Shown here: one piece after another, positions 52,572 to 62,621 of the stretch
Numbering within the stretch: position 1 is the first letter of the stretch
Layout of the letters: the number at the start of each line of letters is the position of its first letter
Assembly: GCA_002315385.1 (NCBI GenBank)
Contig: DCHZ01000040.1
Location: forward strand, 6,470 to 70,469
Source: Firmicutes bacterium UBA1739
Lineage (GTDB): Bacteria > Bacillota > Clostridia > Peptostreptococcales > Anaerovoracaceae
Length of the DNA stretch: 64,000 nt
Direction of reading: 5' to 3'
Notes under the pieces: generated by a model
What the model saw: the letters and a program-made list of their open reading frames with translations, nothing else
Database searches by the model: none
Told to the model about the DNA's origin: nothing
Made by a program: the position numbers and the translations under genes

Positions 52572-53639
52572 TTACCGTTCTTTTTTTCTTCCGTACTTAA
52601 AATATGTAATAAGAATGCTTATCATTATAAGGATACATGCATACCCCTGAACCGGATAAGCATATGTAACAAGCTGTGAGAAGCCAACAAGACTTATCAG
52701 ATATGCGGCCGCTCCTGTTATTCCGACTATAATTACCTTCTTTTTCCTGTTTTCATTACTGATATTCTTGGTCAGACCGTATAAGCAGTTCGAAGAAGCC
52801 GAGTATATGGCAATTACCATTATCATCGAATACGCCAGGCACAATACCGGAGATATTTTGGCAGACAGATAAGTCATGGGCAGGTCATGGGTTCCGGCAG
52901 CATCGAGATCCGTCATGAGTGCGAGATACAGAAGCAGTCCGAATATACAGGTGCAGACAAATCCGATCAGCAATCCGACTACCACCTTTTTTCTTGCTTT
53001 ATCATTTCCCGGCAAAGAACTGATGGTGGGTATAGTAACTAGAAAATTATACGAAACATACAGCAGTGCTCCGATAATCCAGTTCGGCGCCAGCGGGCTC
53101 ATGAACTGACCGGGATGAACGGTATTTGCGGAGTCCGACGATACTATTATTGTTATCGAAATTGACAGCATGATAACGAGCATTACCGGGATTACAATCG
53201 GCATAATCTTTTTTATCCCGTCAAATCCGAACAGATTTGTCAGAACCACCAGCAGTGTTATTATCAGACCTCCTATGCCTTTTCCGAATCCGAACTGTGC
53301 CGTAAACAGCGAATCCCCCGCTGCAATAAGAGCGATAAGAATTACCGCAAAGCAGAACATCATTATCACAGAAACCGCTTTCTGTATTAAAGTGTTGTCT
53401 GTCGGTGTAATAATTTCTTCCATTCTGCCCGTATTTCTGATTCTTGCCAGTTCATAAGTCATATATCCAAAACTCATGTAGAGCACAAGGCACAGAGCCA
53501 GCCCCGCCATGCCCCATTTTCCGTATGCGCAGAAGAATTTCAAAACCTCCTGCCCCGATGCGAAAGCCGCTCCGAAAACCGCCCCGATCAGAATAAAAGC
53601 TATTGTAAAAGGTGATATAACCCTGTAATCATTTTTCAT
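52572..53639 (-). CDS. YkvI-family LeuT-fold membrane transporter-like protein
   Basis: A 355-residue protein with about ten membrane helices, opening ISPFTIAFILIGAVFGAAFASGQEVLKFF, which resembles the unwound first helix of LeuT-fold amino-acid transporters (YkvI family). YAYPVQGYACILIMISILI ends it. Substrate unknown. It lies on the minus strand opposite argR, leaving 210 bases between the divergent genes; control by ArgR is conceivable but I could not find a convincing ARG box. Confidence 0.75.
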   Translation of the reverse strand: MKNDYRVISPFTIAFILIGAVFGAAFASGQEVLKFFCAYGKWGMAGLALCLVLYMSFGYMTYELARIRNTGRMEEIITPTDNTLIQKAVSVIMMFCFAVILIALIAAGDSLFTAQFGFGKGIGGLIITLLVVLTNLFGFDGIKKIMPIVIPVMLVIMLSISITIIVSSDSANTVHPGQFMSPLAPNWIIGALLYVSYNFLVTIPTISSLPGNDKARKKVVVGLLIGFVCTCIFGLLLYLALMTDLDAAGTHDLPMTYLSAKISPVLCLAYSMIMVIAIYSASSNCLYGLTKNISNENRKKKVIIVGITGAAAYLISLVGFSQLVTYAYPVQGYACILIMISILITYFKYGRKKER

Positions 53640-53777
53640 ATAAACCTCCGGCTATCTGGCAAAAACTCCAAAATTATTTTCTTATTGTTTATTATCCTCA
53701 ATAATATATTCTCTGCTGTTTAAATTGATTGTTAATTATTATAATATATCATTTGAATCTCATTGGCAATTATTACT

Positions 53778-53806
53778 TTGTATTTCCGGATTATTTATGA
53801 TACAAT
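53778..53806 (+). promoter_or_regulatory. Sigma-A-type promoter for argR-recN
   Basis: TTGTAT (53778-53783), 17 bases, TACAAT (53801-53806) lies about 45 bases before the GTG start, with an extended TG at -14 (TATGATACAAT). Confidence 0.45.
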
Positions 53807-53849
53807 TATTTAAATTACCGCGGACATTCCGCAGATTTGGAGGTGCATT

Positions 53850-54317
53850 GTGAGAAACGAAAGACAGTTGAAAATTCTGGAATTAATATCCGAATTCGAT
53901 ATTGAAACACAGGATGAGCTGGCGGGGCTCCTGATAAAATCGGGCATAAAAGTCACTCAGGCCACAGTGTCCAGAGATATCAAAGATATGAAGCTGATAA
54001 AAACGCTGGGTTCTAACGGAAAGTACAAATATACAATTAACAAATCCGATTCCGATATGTCTTCCTCCGATAACTTTTTCGGTATTCTGAAGGACATTGT
54101 TATCTCCGCGGTCTGTGCAAATAATATTACTGTGGTTAAAACCCGAAGCGGCTATGCCGGCGCTGCCTGCGAAGCAATAGATTCCCTGGAGATTAAGGAA
54201 ATACTGGGAACTATTGCCGGAGACAATACGATTTTTATTGCCACCGCTTCCGAACACGACTCGCAGATTATCACAGATTTTATTAATAAGAAGATTAAAG
54301 CAGGTGAAAACATTTGA
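53850..54317 (+). CDS. argR: Arginine repressor ArgR
   Basis: Hexameric repressor/activator of arginine metabolism using arginine as co-repressor. The winged-helix N-terminal domain is MRNERQLKILELISEFDIETQ with KVTQATVSRDIKDMKLI, and the C-terminal arginine-binding domain contains EILGTIAGDNTIFIATAS (about 115-135). GTG start at 53850 after TTTGGAGGTGCATT. Its stop overlaps the recN start. In Clostridia argR often heads the recN operon, as here. Confidence 0.95.
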   Translation: MRNERQLKILELISEFDIETQDELAGLLIKSGIKVTQATVSRDIKDMKLIKTLGSNGKYKYTINKSDSDMSSSDNFFGILKDIVISAVCANNITVVKTRSGYAGAACEAIDSLEIKEILGTIAGDNTIFIATASEHDSQIITDFINKKIKAGENI

Positions 54318-55990
54318 TAAGTAAATTATCGGTAAAGAATTTTGCAATTATTAAAGACCTCAACATAGACTTTCACGAAGGGCTCAATATCCTGACCGGT
54401 GAGACAGGCTCCGGGAAATCAATAATCATAGAAGCAATTCATATGGCCCTCGGGGGAAGGAGCGATTCCGACTATGTCCGTACCGGCTGCAGTAAAGCTG
54501 TGATACAGCTTGTTATTGATGACCGCGAGTTCGATGAACCGGTTATTCTGACCAGAGAAATCTTTTCCGGCGGCCGCAGTACCGGCAGAATAAACGACGA
54601 AATAGTTACAAACGCCCGGCTGAGTTCCTTTTCGAAAAACTTCGTAGATATACATGGTCAATATGACAATCAGGCTCTTTTAAATAAAGACAATCACATC
54701 TCTATTCTGGATTCCTACAATATCAATGATATCTATTCCGCAAAAAAAAATTATTCAACAGCATATTCAAAATACAGAAAAATCAGCGACGAGCTTTCCG
54801 AGCTGAATACAAACGTGCGTGAAAGCCTGCGTAAAAAAGATTTCATGGAGTATGAGCTGAATGAGATTATTAAAGTGTCCCCCCGGCCCGAAGAAGACAT
54901 GGAGCTCAGTGAAAAGCTCAATATTCTCCAAAACAGCGAGAAGATTTTTTCATCGGCGAGAGGTGCTTCGGATTTACTGTACTCATCCGAAAACAGCTGT
55001 TCCGAATTGCTCAGAAAAGCCTCAAACGAGCTGGCGAAAATTGAATCCCTGTCCGCCCGTTTCGGTGAAATGAAAGAAACTGTAGATGACTGTTATTACA
55101 GACTCGAGGAAATAGCCTCCGGTCTTTCCGAATATACGGATTCCATTGACTTTTCTACGGAAGAGATCGATGCACTGATCTCCCGTCAGGAAAAGATTGA
55201 AGATCTTAAAAGAAAATACGGCGGTTCAATTGATGACATTATCATGCACCGAAGCAGGATTGAAAAGGCACTTTCTGATTTTGATAATTTTGATTTCAGA
55301 AAAGGCGAACTGGAAAAGCAGCTGCAGTCTCAGTACGAACTGGTATTTGAGTCAGCTTCCGTTCTAAGCTCCCTGCGAAATGAAGCCGCAGCTCATCTGG
55401 AAAAATCCGTCACCTCCGAGCTTCAGGAGCTGAACTTTAAAAACAGCATCTTCAAAGTCGATTTTAAAGAAAGCATCGGTGAATCCGGCAGACCCGTCTT
55501 CACAGAGAACGGTTATGATGAAATCGAATTCCTTATTTCCACTAATAAGGGCGAAGCTCTAAAGCCCCTGGCAAAAATAGCCTCCGGAGGTGAAATATCA
55601 CGTATCATGCTTGCATTTAAGAGAATTACCGGCCGTTTCAGCTCTGTTCCCACTTTTATTTTTGACGAAATAGATACGGGAATAAGCGGAAACGCCGCTG
55701 AAGTTGTCGGCGGCAAGCTGTCCCGCATCGCCTCCGAGCATCAGATAATATGCATCACTCATCTGCCTCAGATTGCCGTTATGGGTGATTTTCACTATAT
55801 AATTAACAAGCACAGCGATGATAACGAAACCTTTACTACCGTCGATGAAATCAACGGAGAAGCCCTGATAAAAGAAATCGCCCGATTATCCGGCAGCAGT
55901 CACCTTACCGAAAGCTCCAGACAGAATGCCATTGAAATGATAAGCTTTGCCCGTTCGGAGAAAGAACAGTTTTCGACAGGCAATAATTAA
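54314..55990 (+). CDS. recN: DNA repair protein RecN
   Basis: SMC-like ATPase that acts early in double-strand-break repair. Walker A is TGETGSGKS (residues 28-36). The coiled-coil arms span about 140-380. The ABC signature KIASGGEISRIMLAFKRI and Walker B PTFIFDEIDTGISG are near 425-465, and HLPQIAVMGDFHYII the switch. TTG start overlaps the argR stop (TTGA). 558 residues, normal. A TTG start could limit its level relative to ArgR. Confidence 0.95.
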   Translation: MISKLSVKNFAIIKDLNIDFHEGLNILTGETGSGKSIIIEAIHMALGGRSDSDYVRTGCSKAVIQLVIDDREFDEPVILTREIFSGGRSTGRINDEIVTNARLSSFSKNFVDIHGQYDNQALLNKDNHISILDSYNINDIYSAKKNYSTAYSKYRKISDELSELNTNVRESLRKKDFMEYELNEIIKVSPRPEEDMELSEKLNILQNSEKIFSSARGASDLLYSSENSCSELLRKASNELAKIESLSARFGEMKETVDDCYYRLEEIASGLSEYTDSIDFSTEEIDALISRQEKIEDLKRKYGGSIDDIIMHRSRIEKALSDFDNFDFRKGELEKQLQSQYELVFESASVLSSLRNEAAAHLEKSVTSELQELNFKNSIFKVDFKESIGESGRPVFTENGYDEIEFLISTNKGEALKPLAKIASGGEISRIMLAFKRITGRFSSVPTFIFDEIDTGISGNAAEVVGGKLSRIASEHQIICITHLPQIAVMGDFHYIINKHSDDNETFTTVDEINGEALIKEIARLSGSSHLTESSRQNAIEMISFARSEKEQFSTGNN

Positions 55991-56004
55991 CAACAGATAC
56001 TTTC

Positions 56005-56050
56005 ACCGGCCCCACCGCCGATTAACAGTCGGATTGCGGCCGGTTTTGTC
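56005..56050 (+). terminator. Rho-independent terminator after recN
   Basis: ACCGGCC, a stem-loop containing CCGATTAACAGTCGG, then GGCCGGTTTTGTCTTT. It ends the argR-recN transcript and faces the opposite dagK-like gene. Confidence 0.8.
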
Positions 56051-56085
56051 TTTCAGCGAAAAAATGCAGGGGGCTGTGAATTTTT

Positions 56086-56988
56086 TTATCTGATTGCTCT
56101 TGGAGTGCAAACATTGAATCTTCCCGGAAGCTGTCTGATGTGAAGAGGAAAATCAGGTCCCTTTTCTCCGTCAACATCTGTTCCCACTTCAACTTCTGAA
56201 TCTATGATTATTTCATCCGTCTGGAAGAAATCCACGTAAGGACTGTTGATATGGTCTCTCTTCAAAACTCCGACTACTAAATTTACAAATTCGATAACAG
56301 GACATTCTTTAAAGATAATTACGTCGAATTTACCGTCACTGACGGAAGCATTGGGAGCAAGTCTTTTGAATCCCCCCGCAGTGTTTCCGTTCATAACAAG
56401 CATGAAGTAAATATTCTCTTCCGATTCGATTCCATCATGTTTCAGATGCACTTTAAAAGGTTTGAGCTTTGGAAGTTCCTCCAGACCTTTAAGATAGTAT
56501 CCTATCATCCCGAACATATTTTTTACCTTCTGATCGGTTTTCTGACTCACGTCAATAATAAATCCAAGGCTTGCTTCATTTGCAAAATATCTGTCATTGA
56601 TCCGACCGATATCCAAAGGCACATAATAATCCTCCACAGCCACATCCAGCATAGCTTCAATTACCGTAGGAATATTGAGATGGTTTGCCAGATCATTAGC
56701 CGTTCCGGTAGGGAAAATAGCCACCGGTACGTGATAATCTGCATAAATCAATGCATTTATGCAGATATCCACCGAGCCGTCACCACCTGACATAATTACC
56801 TTACAAACTTTTTCTCTGTCCAGCGAATTAAGAAACTCCACCATGGGTTCAGGATTTCTCGTTATTTTATATGGGAATACATGCATTCCCTTTTCCTGAA
56901 ACTTTTCTATTACTCTGTCAAGATTTCCCGCAAATGTCCCGCTGCCTGAATTGCTGTTATAAAACAGAATTACTATGTTTGCTTTCAT
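56086..56988 (-). CDS. Diacylglycerol-kinase-family lipid kinase
   Basis: A 300-residue protein with the DAGK catalytic fold: IVILFYNSNSGSG, KVIMSGGDGSVDICINALIY (about 75-95) and VAIFPTGTANDLANHLNIP. The C-terminal beta-sandwich follows. Family members phosphorylate diacylglycerol, returning it to phosphatidic acid; relatives (YegS, BmrU) may use other lipids. Start 56988 fits GGAGGTACGAAAG; it overlaps the folC 3' end by 32 bases, so the pair is co-translated. Confidence 0.85.
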   Translation of the reverse strand: MKANIVILFYNSNSGSGTFAGNLDRVIEKFQEKGMHVFPYKITRNPEPMVEFLNSLDREKVCKVIMSGGDGSVDICINALIYADYHVPVAIFPTGTANDLANHLNIPTVIEAMLDVAVEDYYVPLDIGRINDRYFANEASLGFIIDVSQKTDQKVKNMFGMIGYYLKGLEELPKLKPFKVHLKHDGIESEENIYFMLVMNGNTAGGFKRLAPNASVSDGKFDVIIFKECPVIEFVNLVVGVLKRDHINSPYVDFFQTDEIIIDSEVEVGTDVDGEKGPDFPLHIRQLPGRFNVCTPRAIR

Positions 56989-58342
56989 CTTTCGTACCTC
57001 CATTAATACAAAATCTGATAATAGGTCTTATCGAACCAATTAAATACAATGAACCTGCAAAAATCAATGCAGTATATCTGTTTCCGTTATCCGAATCCGT
57101 CATACAATTATACGCAGCTTTCGCCGCATCAGCAGGATTTTTTATAACAGTCACTTTGCACTTGCTGCCGGACACACTTTTCAGAACCTTTGCATATTTT
57201 TCGGCATCAAGCTTTCTCGGATTTTCCGGCTCCGAAACGATAAAATCCGCTCCTGTATCTGCCAGCATTTCCGCCATCAATTTGTATTCTTTATCCATCA
57301 GGACTCCCGTTACTATCAGCAGCTTATCATCCTTTGAGAAGGACTTTTTTATCCACTCAGTTAAAACCCTGACACTGTCTCTGTTGTGAGCTCCGTCCAG
57401 AACAATTCCGGGATTCCGACATATGATTTCAATTCTGCCAGGCTGCCTTGCTTCGGCAATTCCGGCCTTTAATGCACATTCCGGAACTGAAAACCCGTAT
57501 TGCCCGCACAATATACTTAATATCTTCAGAGCACATACGGCATTTGTTACCTGATGTTTTCCCGGCATCGTAATTCTGATATCAGAATACAATTCTTCCT
57601 CCATACGACAGTCAAAAATCGTATATTCGGGATTCTCTTCTTTTATAATATAATCAAAATCTGAGATATTACGGCACTCCGAGCCTTTTTCCCCGGCAGT
57701 TCCTTCAATCACCGAAATCACTTCCGGTTCTTCCGAATAATAAACCACAGGAGCGCCCTCTTTAATAATCCCGGCTTTTTCACGAGCTATCTCAGCCAGA
57801 GTGTTCCCCAGACGATCCATATGATCGTATGATATAGAAGTAATGCAGGAAACCATGGGTTTTTCGATTACATTGGTGGAATCACCTCTTCCTCCCAGAC
57901 CTACTTCGAGAACAACCACTTCAGTCTGCTTTTTTCTGTAATACTCAAAGGCAATTGCGGTAAGAACTTCAAATTCAGTCGGAGATTCCAGACCTTCGGC
58001 TACCATACCGTCAGATTTTTCTATTACTTTACATGTGATTTCGTAAAGCTCTTCCGGCGGAATACGCTCCCCCCCCACTTCAATTCTCTCATTGAATTCC
58101 TCAATGAAGGGTGATATGAACAGTCCCGCTCTGTAACCAGCTTCCAGCAGAACGGAATAAACATATCTGCATACGGATCCCTTTCCGTTTGTTCCCGCAA
58201 CATGAATTACCTTCAGATCCTTCTGTGGATTTCCCAGTCTGTTAAGCAGTTCACTTACTCTTTCCAGTCCGGGTCTGCTGCCGAACCGGCTGAATTTTCC
58301 TAATTCTTCTATACTTTTCTCAAGATAACTCTTCTCATCCAT
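56957..58342 (-). CDS. folC: Dihydrofolate synthase / folylpolyglutamate synthase
   Basis: Adds glutamate to folates. 461 residues. Mur-ligase-type P-loop is HVAGTNGKGSVCRYV (about 46-60), then VLEVGLGGRGDSTNVI (about 145-160), ITSISYDHMDRLGNTLAEIA and the C-terminal ligase domain (VLDGAHNRDSVRVLTEWI). The start shares bases with the valS stop (TAATG), so translation is coupled. It is downstream of valS, a frequent arrangement in Firmicutes. Confidence 0.95.
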   Translation of the reverse strand: MDEKSYLEKSIEELGKFSRFGSRPGLERVSELLNRLGNPQKDLKVIHVAGTNGKGSVCRYVYSVLLEAGYRAGLFISPFIEEFNERIEVGGERIPPEELYEITCKVIEKSDGMVAEGLESPTEFEVLTAIAFEYYRKKQTEVVVLEVGLGGRGDSTNVIEKPMVSCITSISYDHMDRLGNTLAEIAREKAGIIKEGAPVVYYSEEPEVISVIEGTAGEKGSECRNISDFDYIIKEENPEYTIFDCRMEEELYSDIRITMPGKHQVTNAVCALKILSILCGQYGFSVPECALKAGIAEARQPGRIEIICRNPGIVLDGAHNRDSVRVLTEWIKKSFSKDDKLLIVTGVLMDKEYKLMAEMLADTGADFIVSEPENPRKLDAEKYAKVLKSVSGSKCKVTVIKNPADAAKAAYNCMTDSDNGNRYTALIFAGSLYLIGSIRPIIRFCINGGTKDESKHSNSVL

Positions 58343-60996
58343 TATTTCGAAAGCTTTCCTTTTACCTGTTCCAGTCTTGCCAGCACTTTATCCAGCATTT
58401 CCTTATAGTTTTCCAGCTTGGCTCTTTCTTCGTTTACAACCTTTTCGGGAGCCTTCTTTACAAATCCTTCGTTAGAAAGCTTGCCTTCAATTCTCTTAAC
58501 TTCCTTGTTGAGTCTGTCATTTTCTTTGTTAAGTCTTTCGAGCTCTGCTTCATAGTCAAGGAGGTCATCTAACGGAATAAGTATTTCAGCTCCGCTTATA
58601 ATACCCGACATAACATCCTGAGGCGCCATACTCCTGTCCGTAAGGAACGTAATATTTGTGATGTTTGCAAGATTCTTAATGTATCTTTCATCTGAAGAAA
58701 GCATTTCGGACGGTCTGCCTGATGAAATCACAAATGCGGTGAGCTTTCTTGAAGGCAATGCACCTGCTTCGGCTCTGATATTTCGTATACTTCTTACTGC
58801 GTCCATTACGAGTTCAAGCTTCTCAACTTCAGCCTCGTACGACATTTTTTCATCATATTCAGGCCACCGAGCATTAATCAGCATTCCTTCCGTATCAGGC
58901 AGGAAGCTCCAGATTTCCTCCGTTATGAACGGCATGAACGGGTGCAGAAGCCTGAGCATATCTTTCATTACCCTGATAAGTACGAAAATTGCCGTGTTTC
59001 TGTCGATTCCGTCTTCCGCATACAGTCTGCTCTTTACTATTTCGATGTACCAGTCGCAATATTCGTTCCAGATGAAATCATATACTTTCTGTCCGGCAAA
59101 TGCCAGTTCGAATTTTTCAAGGTTAGCTGTTACTTCCTTTGTAACGGCATTTACTCTTGCCATTATCCACTTGTCCTCATCCTTCAGATTCTTCATGGCT
59201 TCTTCTTCAGAGATAACCTGTGAATCTTCCGCATTCATGAGAACAAATCTTGACGCATTCCATAATTTATTTGCAAAGTTTCTCGCACTTTCAATCTTTT
59301 CTGTCTGGAAACGCATATCATTACCCGGAGTAATACCTGTCATCAGCATAAATCTGAGAGCATCCGCTCCGTACAGGTCAATCATTTCAAGCGGATCAAT
59401 TCCGTTTCCCAGAGACTTGCTCATCTTTCTTCCCTGAGCATCTCTTACAAGTCCGTGAACATAAACGTATTTGAACGGGCTCTTTCCGGTTGAATACAGT
59501 GCGGAGAATACCATTCTTACAACCCAGAAGAAGATAATATCATAGCCTGTTACAAGAACATCTGTAGGATAGAAATATTCAAGATCTTCTGTTTTTTCCG
59601 GCCATCCCAGAGTTGAATACGGCCATAATCCGGAGCTGAACCATGTGTCGAGTACATCCTCATCCTGCCTGAGGTTTTCACTTCCGCACTTAGGGCATTT
59701 ATGAGGTGCTTCTTTTGAAACAATAATTTCTCCGCAGTCCTGACAGTAATATGCCGGTATTCTGTGACCCCACCAGAGCTGTCTTGAAATACACCAGTCT
59801 TTAATATTTTCAAGCCAGTGTAAATAGATCTTTTCGAATCTGTCCGGAACATGAACCAGCTCTCCGTTGTTTGCAACTTCGATAGCTTTTTTTGCAAGCG
59901 GCTCCATTTTAACAAACCACTGATCCGAAAGCATCGGTTCGATTACTGTTCCGCATCTGTAGCATTTACCTACGGGAATTACAACATCTTCAACTTTAAC
60001 CAGGAATCCTTTTTCCTCCAGCTCCTTAACGAAAAGCTTTCTGCATTCATATCTGTCCATGCCTTTATACTGACCTGCAAGTTCAGTCATCTTTGCATCA
60101 AAATCAATGCACGAAATTATTCCGAGATTATGTCTTTCACCCACTTCAAAGTCATTAAAGTCGTGAGCCGGTGTGATTTTAACCGCACCTGTACCTTTTT
60201 CGGGATCAGGATATGAATCGGCAACAACCTTAATCTTTCTGTCTGTTGTAGGTACTATGTACTCTTTTCCAACCTTGTCCTTATATCTTTCATCCTCAGG
60301 GCTTACCGCAATTGCCAGATCGGCAAAAATTGTTTCCGGTCTTGATGTAGCCACAATTATGCTGTCTCCGGAGCCGTCAGCGGCGTCATATCTTACATAA
60401 TAGTATTTTCCCTGAACGTCTTCATGTTCCACTTCAGCATCCGAAAGAGTTGTCTTGCAGCACGGGCACCAGTTAATAAGACGATTGCCTCTGTAAATCA
60501 GTCCTTCATTATATAAATCCACGAAAAATTCCGTTACGGCTTTATTGCAGCCTTCGTCCATAGTGAATCTTTCCCTGCTCCAGTCACATGAATTGCCGAG
60601 CTTTCTTACCTGTTCGGTGATTCTTCCGCCGAATACACGTTTCCAGTCCCAGGCTCTCTTCAGAAATTCTTCTCTTCCGAGTTCTTCCTTGGTCTTTCCC
60701 TCTTCAGCTCTGATTTTGTCTACAACCTTTACTTCGGTCGCAATGCTGGCATGGTCTGTTCCCGGAACCCACAGAGCCGCATATCCCTGCATTCTTTTCC
60801 ATCTGATGAGAACATCCTGCAGTGTTTGGTCCAGTGCATGTCCCATGTGAAGCTGTCCCGTGATATTCGGGGGAGGCATAACAATGGTAAATGGTTTTTT
60901 GCCCGGATCTCTTTCCGTTTTGAAACATCCGGTTTTTTCCCAGGTTTCATAAATTCTTTCTTCAAATTGTTTGGGGTCATATGTCTTAGCTAACAC
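58342..60996 (-). CDS. valS: Valyl-tRNA synthetase
   Basis: Class I synthetase, 884 residues. The HIGH motif reads HMGH in PPPNITGQLHMGHALD (about 45), the KMSKS motif is GRKMSKSLGNGIDP (about 525), and the CP1 editing domain includes TSRPETIFADLAIAV and GTGAVKITPAHDFNDFEVG. Zinc ligands CYRCG and CPKCG are present. A C-terminal coiled coil (LEAELERLNKENDRLNKEV and beyond) completes it. No T-box leader is visible in the 40 bases to the next gene upstream. Confidence 0.97.
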   Translation of the reverse strand: MLAKTYDPKQFEERIYETWEKTGCFKTERDPGKKPFTIVMPPPNITGQLHMGHALDQTLQDVLIRWKRMQGYAALWVPGTDHASIATEVKVVDKIRAEEGKTKEELGREEFLKRAWDWKRVFGGRITEQVRKLGNSCDWSRERFTMDEGCNKAVTEFFVDLYNEGLIYRGNRLINWCPCCKTTLSDAEVEHEDVQGKYYYVRYDAADGSGDSIIVATSRPETIFADLAIAVSPEDERYKDKVGKEYIVPTTDRKIKVVADSYPDPEKGTGAVKITPAHDFNDFEVGERHNLGIISCIDFDAKMTELAGQYKGMDRYECRKLFVKELEEKGFLVKVEDVVIPVGKCYRCGTVIEPMLSDQWFVKMEPLAKKAIEVANNGELVHVPDRFEKIYLHWLENIKDWCISRQLWWGHRIPAYYCQDCGEIIVSKEAPHKCPKCGSENLRQDEDVLDTWFSSGLWPYSTLGWPEKTEDLEYFYPTDVLVTGYDIIFFWVVRMVFSALYSTGKSPFKYVYVHGLVRDAQGRKMSKSLGNGIDPLEMIDLYGADALRFMLMTGITPGNDMRFQTEKIESARNFANKLWNASRFVLMNAEDSQVISEEEAMKNLKDEDKWIMARVNAVTKEVTANLEKFELAFAGQKVYDFIWNEYCDWYIEIVKSRLYAEDGIDRNTAIFVLIRVMKDMLRLLHPFMPFITEEIWSFLPDTEGMLINARWPEYDEKMSYEAEVEKLELVMDAVRSIRNIRAEAGALPSRKLTAFVISSGRPSEMLSSDERYIKNLANITNITFLTDRSMAPQDVMSGIISGAEILIPLDDLLDYEAELERLNKENDRLNKEVKRIEGKLSNEGFVKKAPEKVVNEERAKLENYKEMLDKVLARLEQVKGKLSK

Positions 60997-61037
60997 TTAA
61001 TTCACTCCTTATTTTATATTAACTATAATATTATACA

Positions 61038-62588
61038 TTATATTTCCTTACTATTCCATACAAAAATATTATCTCTGCCAAGAATTCCGTCAGGATCAAA
61101 ATATTTCTTTAATTCCCGCATCTCGTTCACGGCTATATTTCCGTACATTTTCACCAGAAGCTCTCTTTTAAGCTTTCCCACGCCATGCTCTGCCGAAGTA
61201 CTGCCGCCCAGCCTTCCTGTTTTTTCAGCCCATTTCGAAAAAATCTTCTTTCCCAGTAAATAATCGTTCCCGTTTCGGCTGAGAATATTCACATGAAGAT
61301 GATTGTCCCCGATATGTCCGAAAATAACATACTCCAGTCCGGATTTCGCTAAATCGTTAATATACATATCGTATACCTCTCCAAACACATCGTCCGGCAC
61401 CGACATATCGCTCCCCAATTTTGTAATAACGGGGCAATTCTTTTTTCGTTCGGCGATTATTTCGTTTACAGCCTCGGGTGCGGCATGTCTCATTTCTTTA
61501 AACTGCACAAAGCTTCGTATGCTGCCCGCAACCCGGGCATCTTCGCTTATGCCTCCGGCCTCAATTATGCATTTTTCAACAAGTCTTATAATTTCTATCA
61601 TTTCCGAACGCTTATCAGATTTAATCTCGTTGAATACCGCTTCGCAGTGGTTTTCCGGAATATCCCATCCTTTTTTTCTCAGAAGCTCAAGTGACCCACG
61701 ATCAAAATATTCGGCCGACATCAGAAAATCTCCGCAAATTTCCTTTACACTTTCTGCGTTCATCCGGTTTTCAGCCATTATGCTTTCACGAATCTTCAGG
61801 ATTCTCTGCTTTATTATATCCACATATTTCACGCCGCATCCGGCTTTGTCAAAAAACGTAACTATTCCCCAGATTAATCCGGGTCCGGTCTCAAGTTTGA
61901 ATTCCACCTCCGTTACTATTCCGAGAGTCCCTTCCGAACCGATGAACAGGTCGATTAAATCCATATCATCATGAACATAGTATCCGGCGGAATTTTTGGA
62001 TTCCGGCAATGAATATCCCGGCAGTTCAAATTCGAGGCGGCTTCCGTTATCGAGAGGAACGTCAAAGGTTCTTCCCACAGCCCGTATTTTTCCTCTTCTT
62101 ATCCTGATTATTCTTCCGTCTGCCAGCACCACTTCAAGAGACAAAACATGATTTCTGACAGGCCCGTACAGAAATGATCTGGCTCCCGAAGAATTGCAGG
62201 AAACAATTCCGCCCGCACTGGCCGTTCCTTCCGTAGGATCCGGCGGGAAGAATAATGAATCACCGGTCTCCCGTCTTATGTATGCGTTCATTTCGCCCAG
62301 ACTGATGCCCGCCCCTGCTATCACAGATTTTCCGTCATCTTTCATCTCCAGCTTTCTTAGCTTTTCCATACTGAGAATGCATCCTCCACCCGGGACTGCT
62401 CCTGAGCCTACTCCCGTTCTTCCGCCCTGGACAGTAATCGCAATTCCCTCTTCAGCGCATTTTTTCACAATTGCCGAAACATCTTTCGAATTCTCCGGAA
62501 AGGCAATAAACTCAGCGGTACCCTCTTTTTTCGACTCATCTCTGAGATATAATTCATATTCATTTGTAAAAGCTCTGATATTTTTCAT
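61038..62588 (-). CDS. glcD: FAD-binding oxidase, GlcD-like
   Basis: Member of the vanillyl-alcohol-oxidase-fold flavoproteins that oxidise 2-hydroxy acids (glycolate or D-lactate). The FAD site contains VQGGRTGVGSGAVPGGG and FFPPDPTEGTASAGGIVSCNSSG; the C-terminal domain has FGHIGDNHLHVNIL and GSTSAEHGVGKLKRELL, the metal and substrate site. 516 residues. No GlcE/GlcF partner adjacent, and electron acceptor unknown. Start follows GAGGCTGCGA. Exact substrate cannot be told from sequence. Confidence 0.85.
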   Translation of the reverse strand: MKNIRAFTNEYELYLRDESKKEGTAEFIAFPENSKDVSAIVKKCAEEGIAITVQGGRTGVGSGAVPGGGCILSMEKLRKLEMKDDGKSVIAGAGISLGEMNAYIRRETGDSLFFPPDPTEGTASAGGIVSCNSSGARSFLYGPVRNHVLSLEVVLADGRIIRIRRGKIRAVGRTFDVPLDNGSRLEFELPGYSLPESKNSAGYYVHDDMDLIDLFIGSEGTLGIVTEVEFKLETGPGLIWGIVTFFDKAGCGVKYVDIIKQRILKIRESIMAENRMNAESVKEICGDFLMSAEYFDRGSLELLRKKGWDIPENHCEAVFNEIKSDKRSEMIEIIRLVEKCIIEAGGISEDARVAGSIRSFVQFKEMRHAAPEAVNEIIAERKKNCPVITKLGSDMSVPDDVFGEVYDMYINDLAKSGLEYVIFGHIGDNHLHVNILSRNGNDYLLGKKIFSKWAEKTGRLGGSTSAEHGVGKLKRELLVKMYGNIAVNEMRELKKYFDPDGILGRDNIFVWNSKEI

Positions 62589-62621
62589 TCGCAGCCTCTT
62601 ATAAAATCAAATTTTTTCCGT

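Noticed and set aside
60997..61037. T-box leader of valS
   Set aside because: Only 40 AT-rich bases separate valS from the next gene; no T-box sequence or terminator fits.
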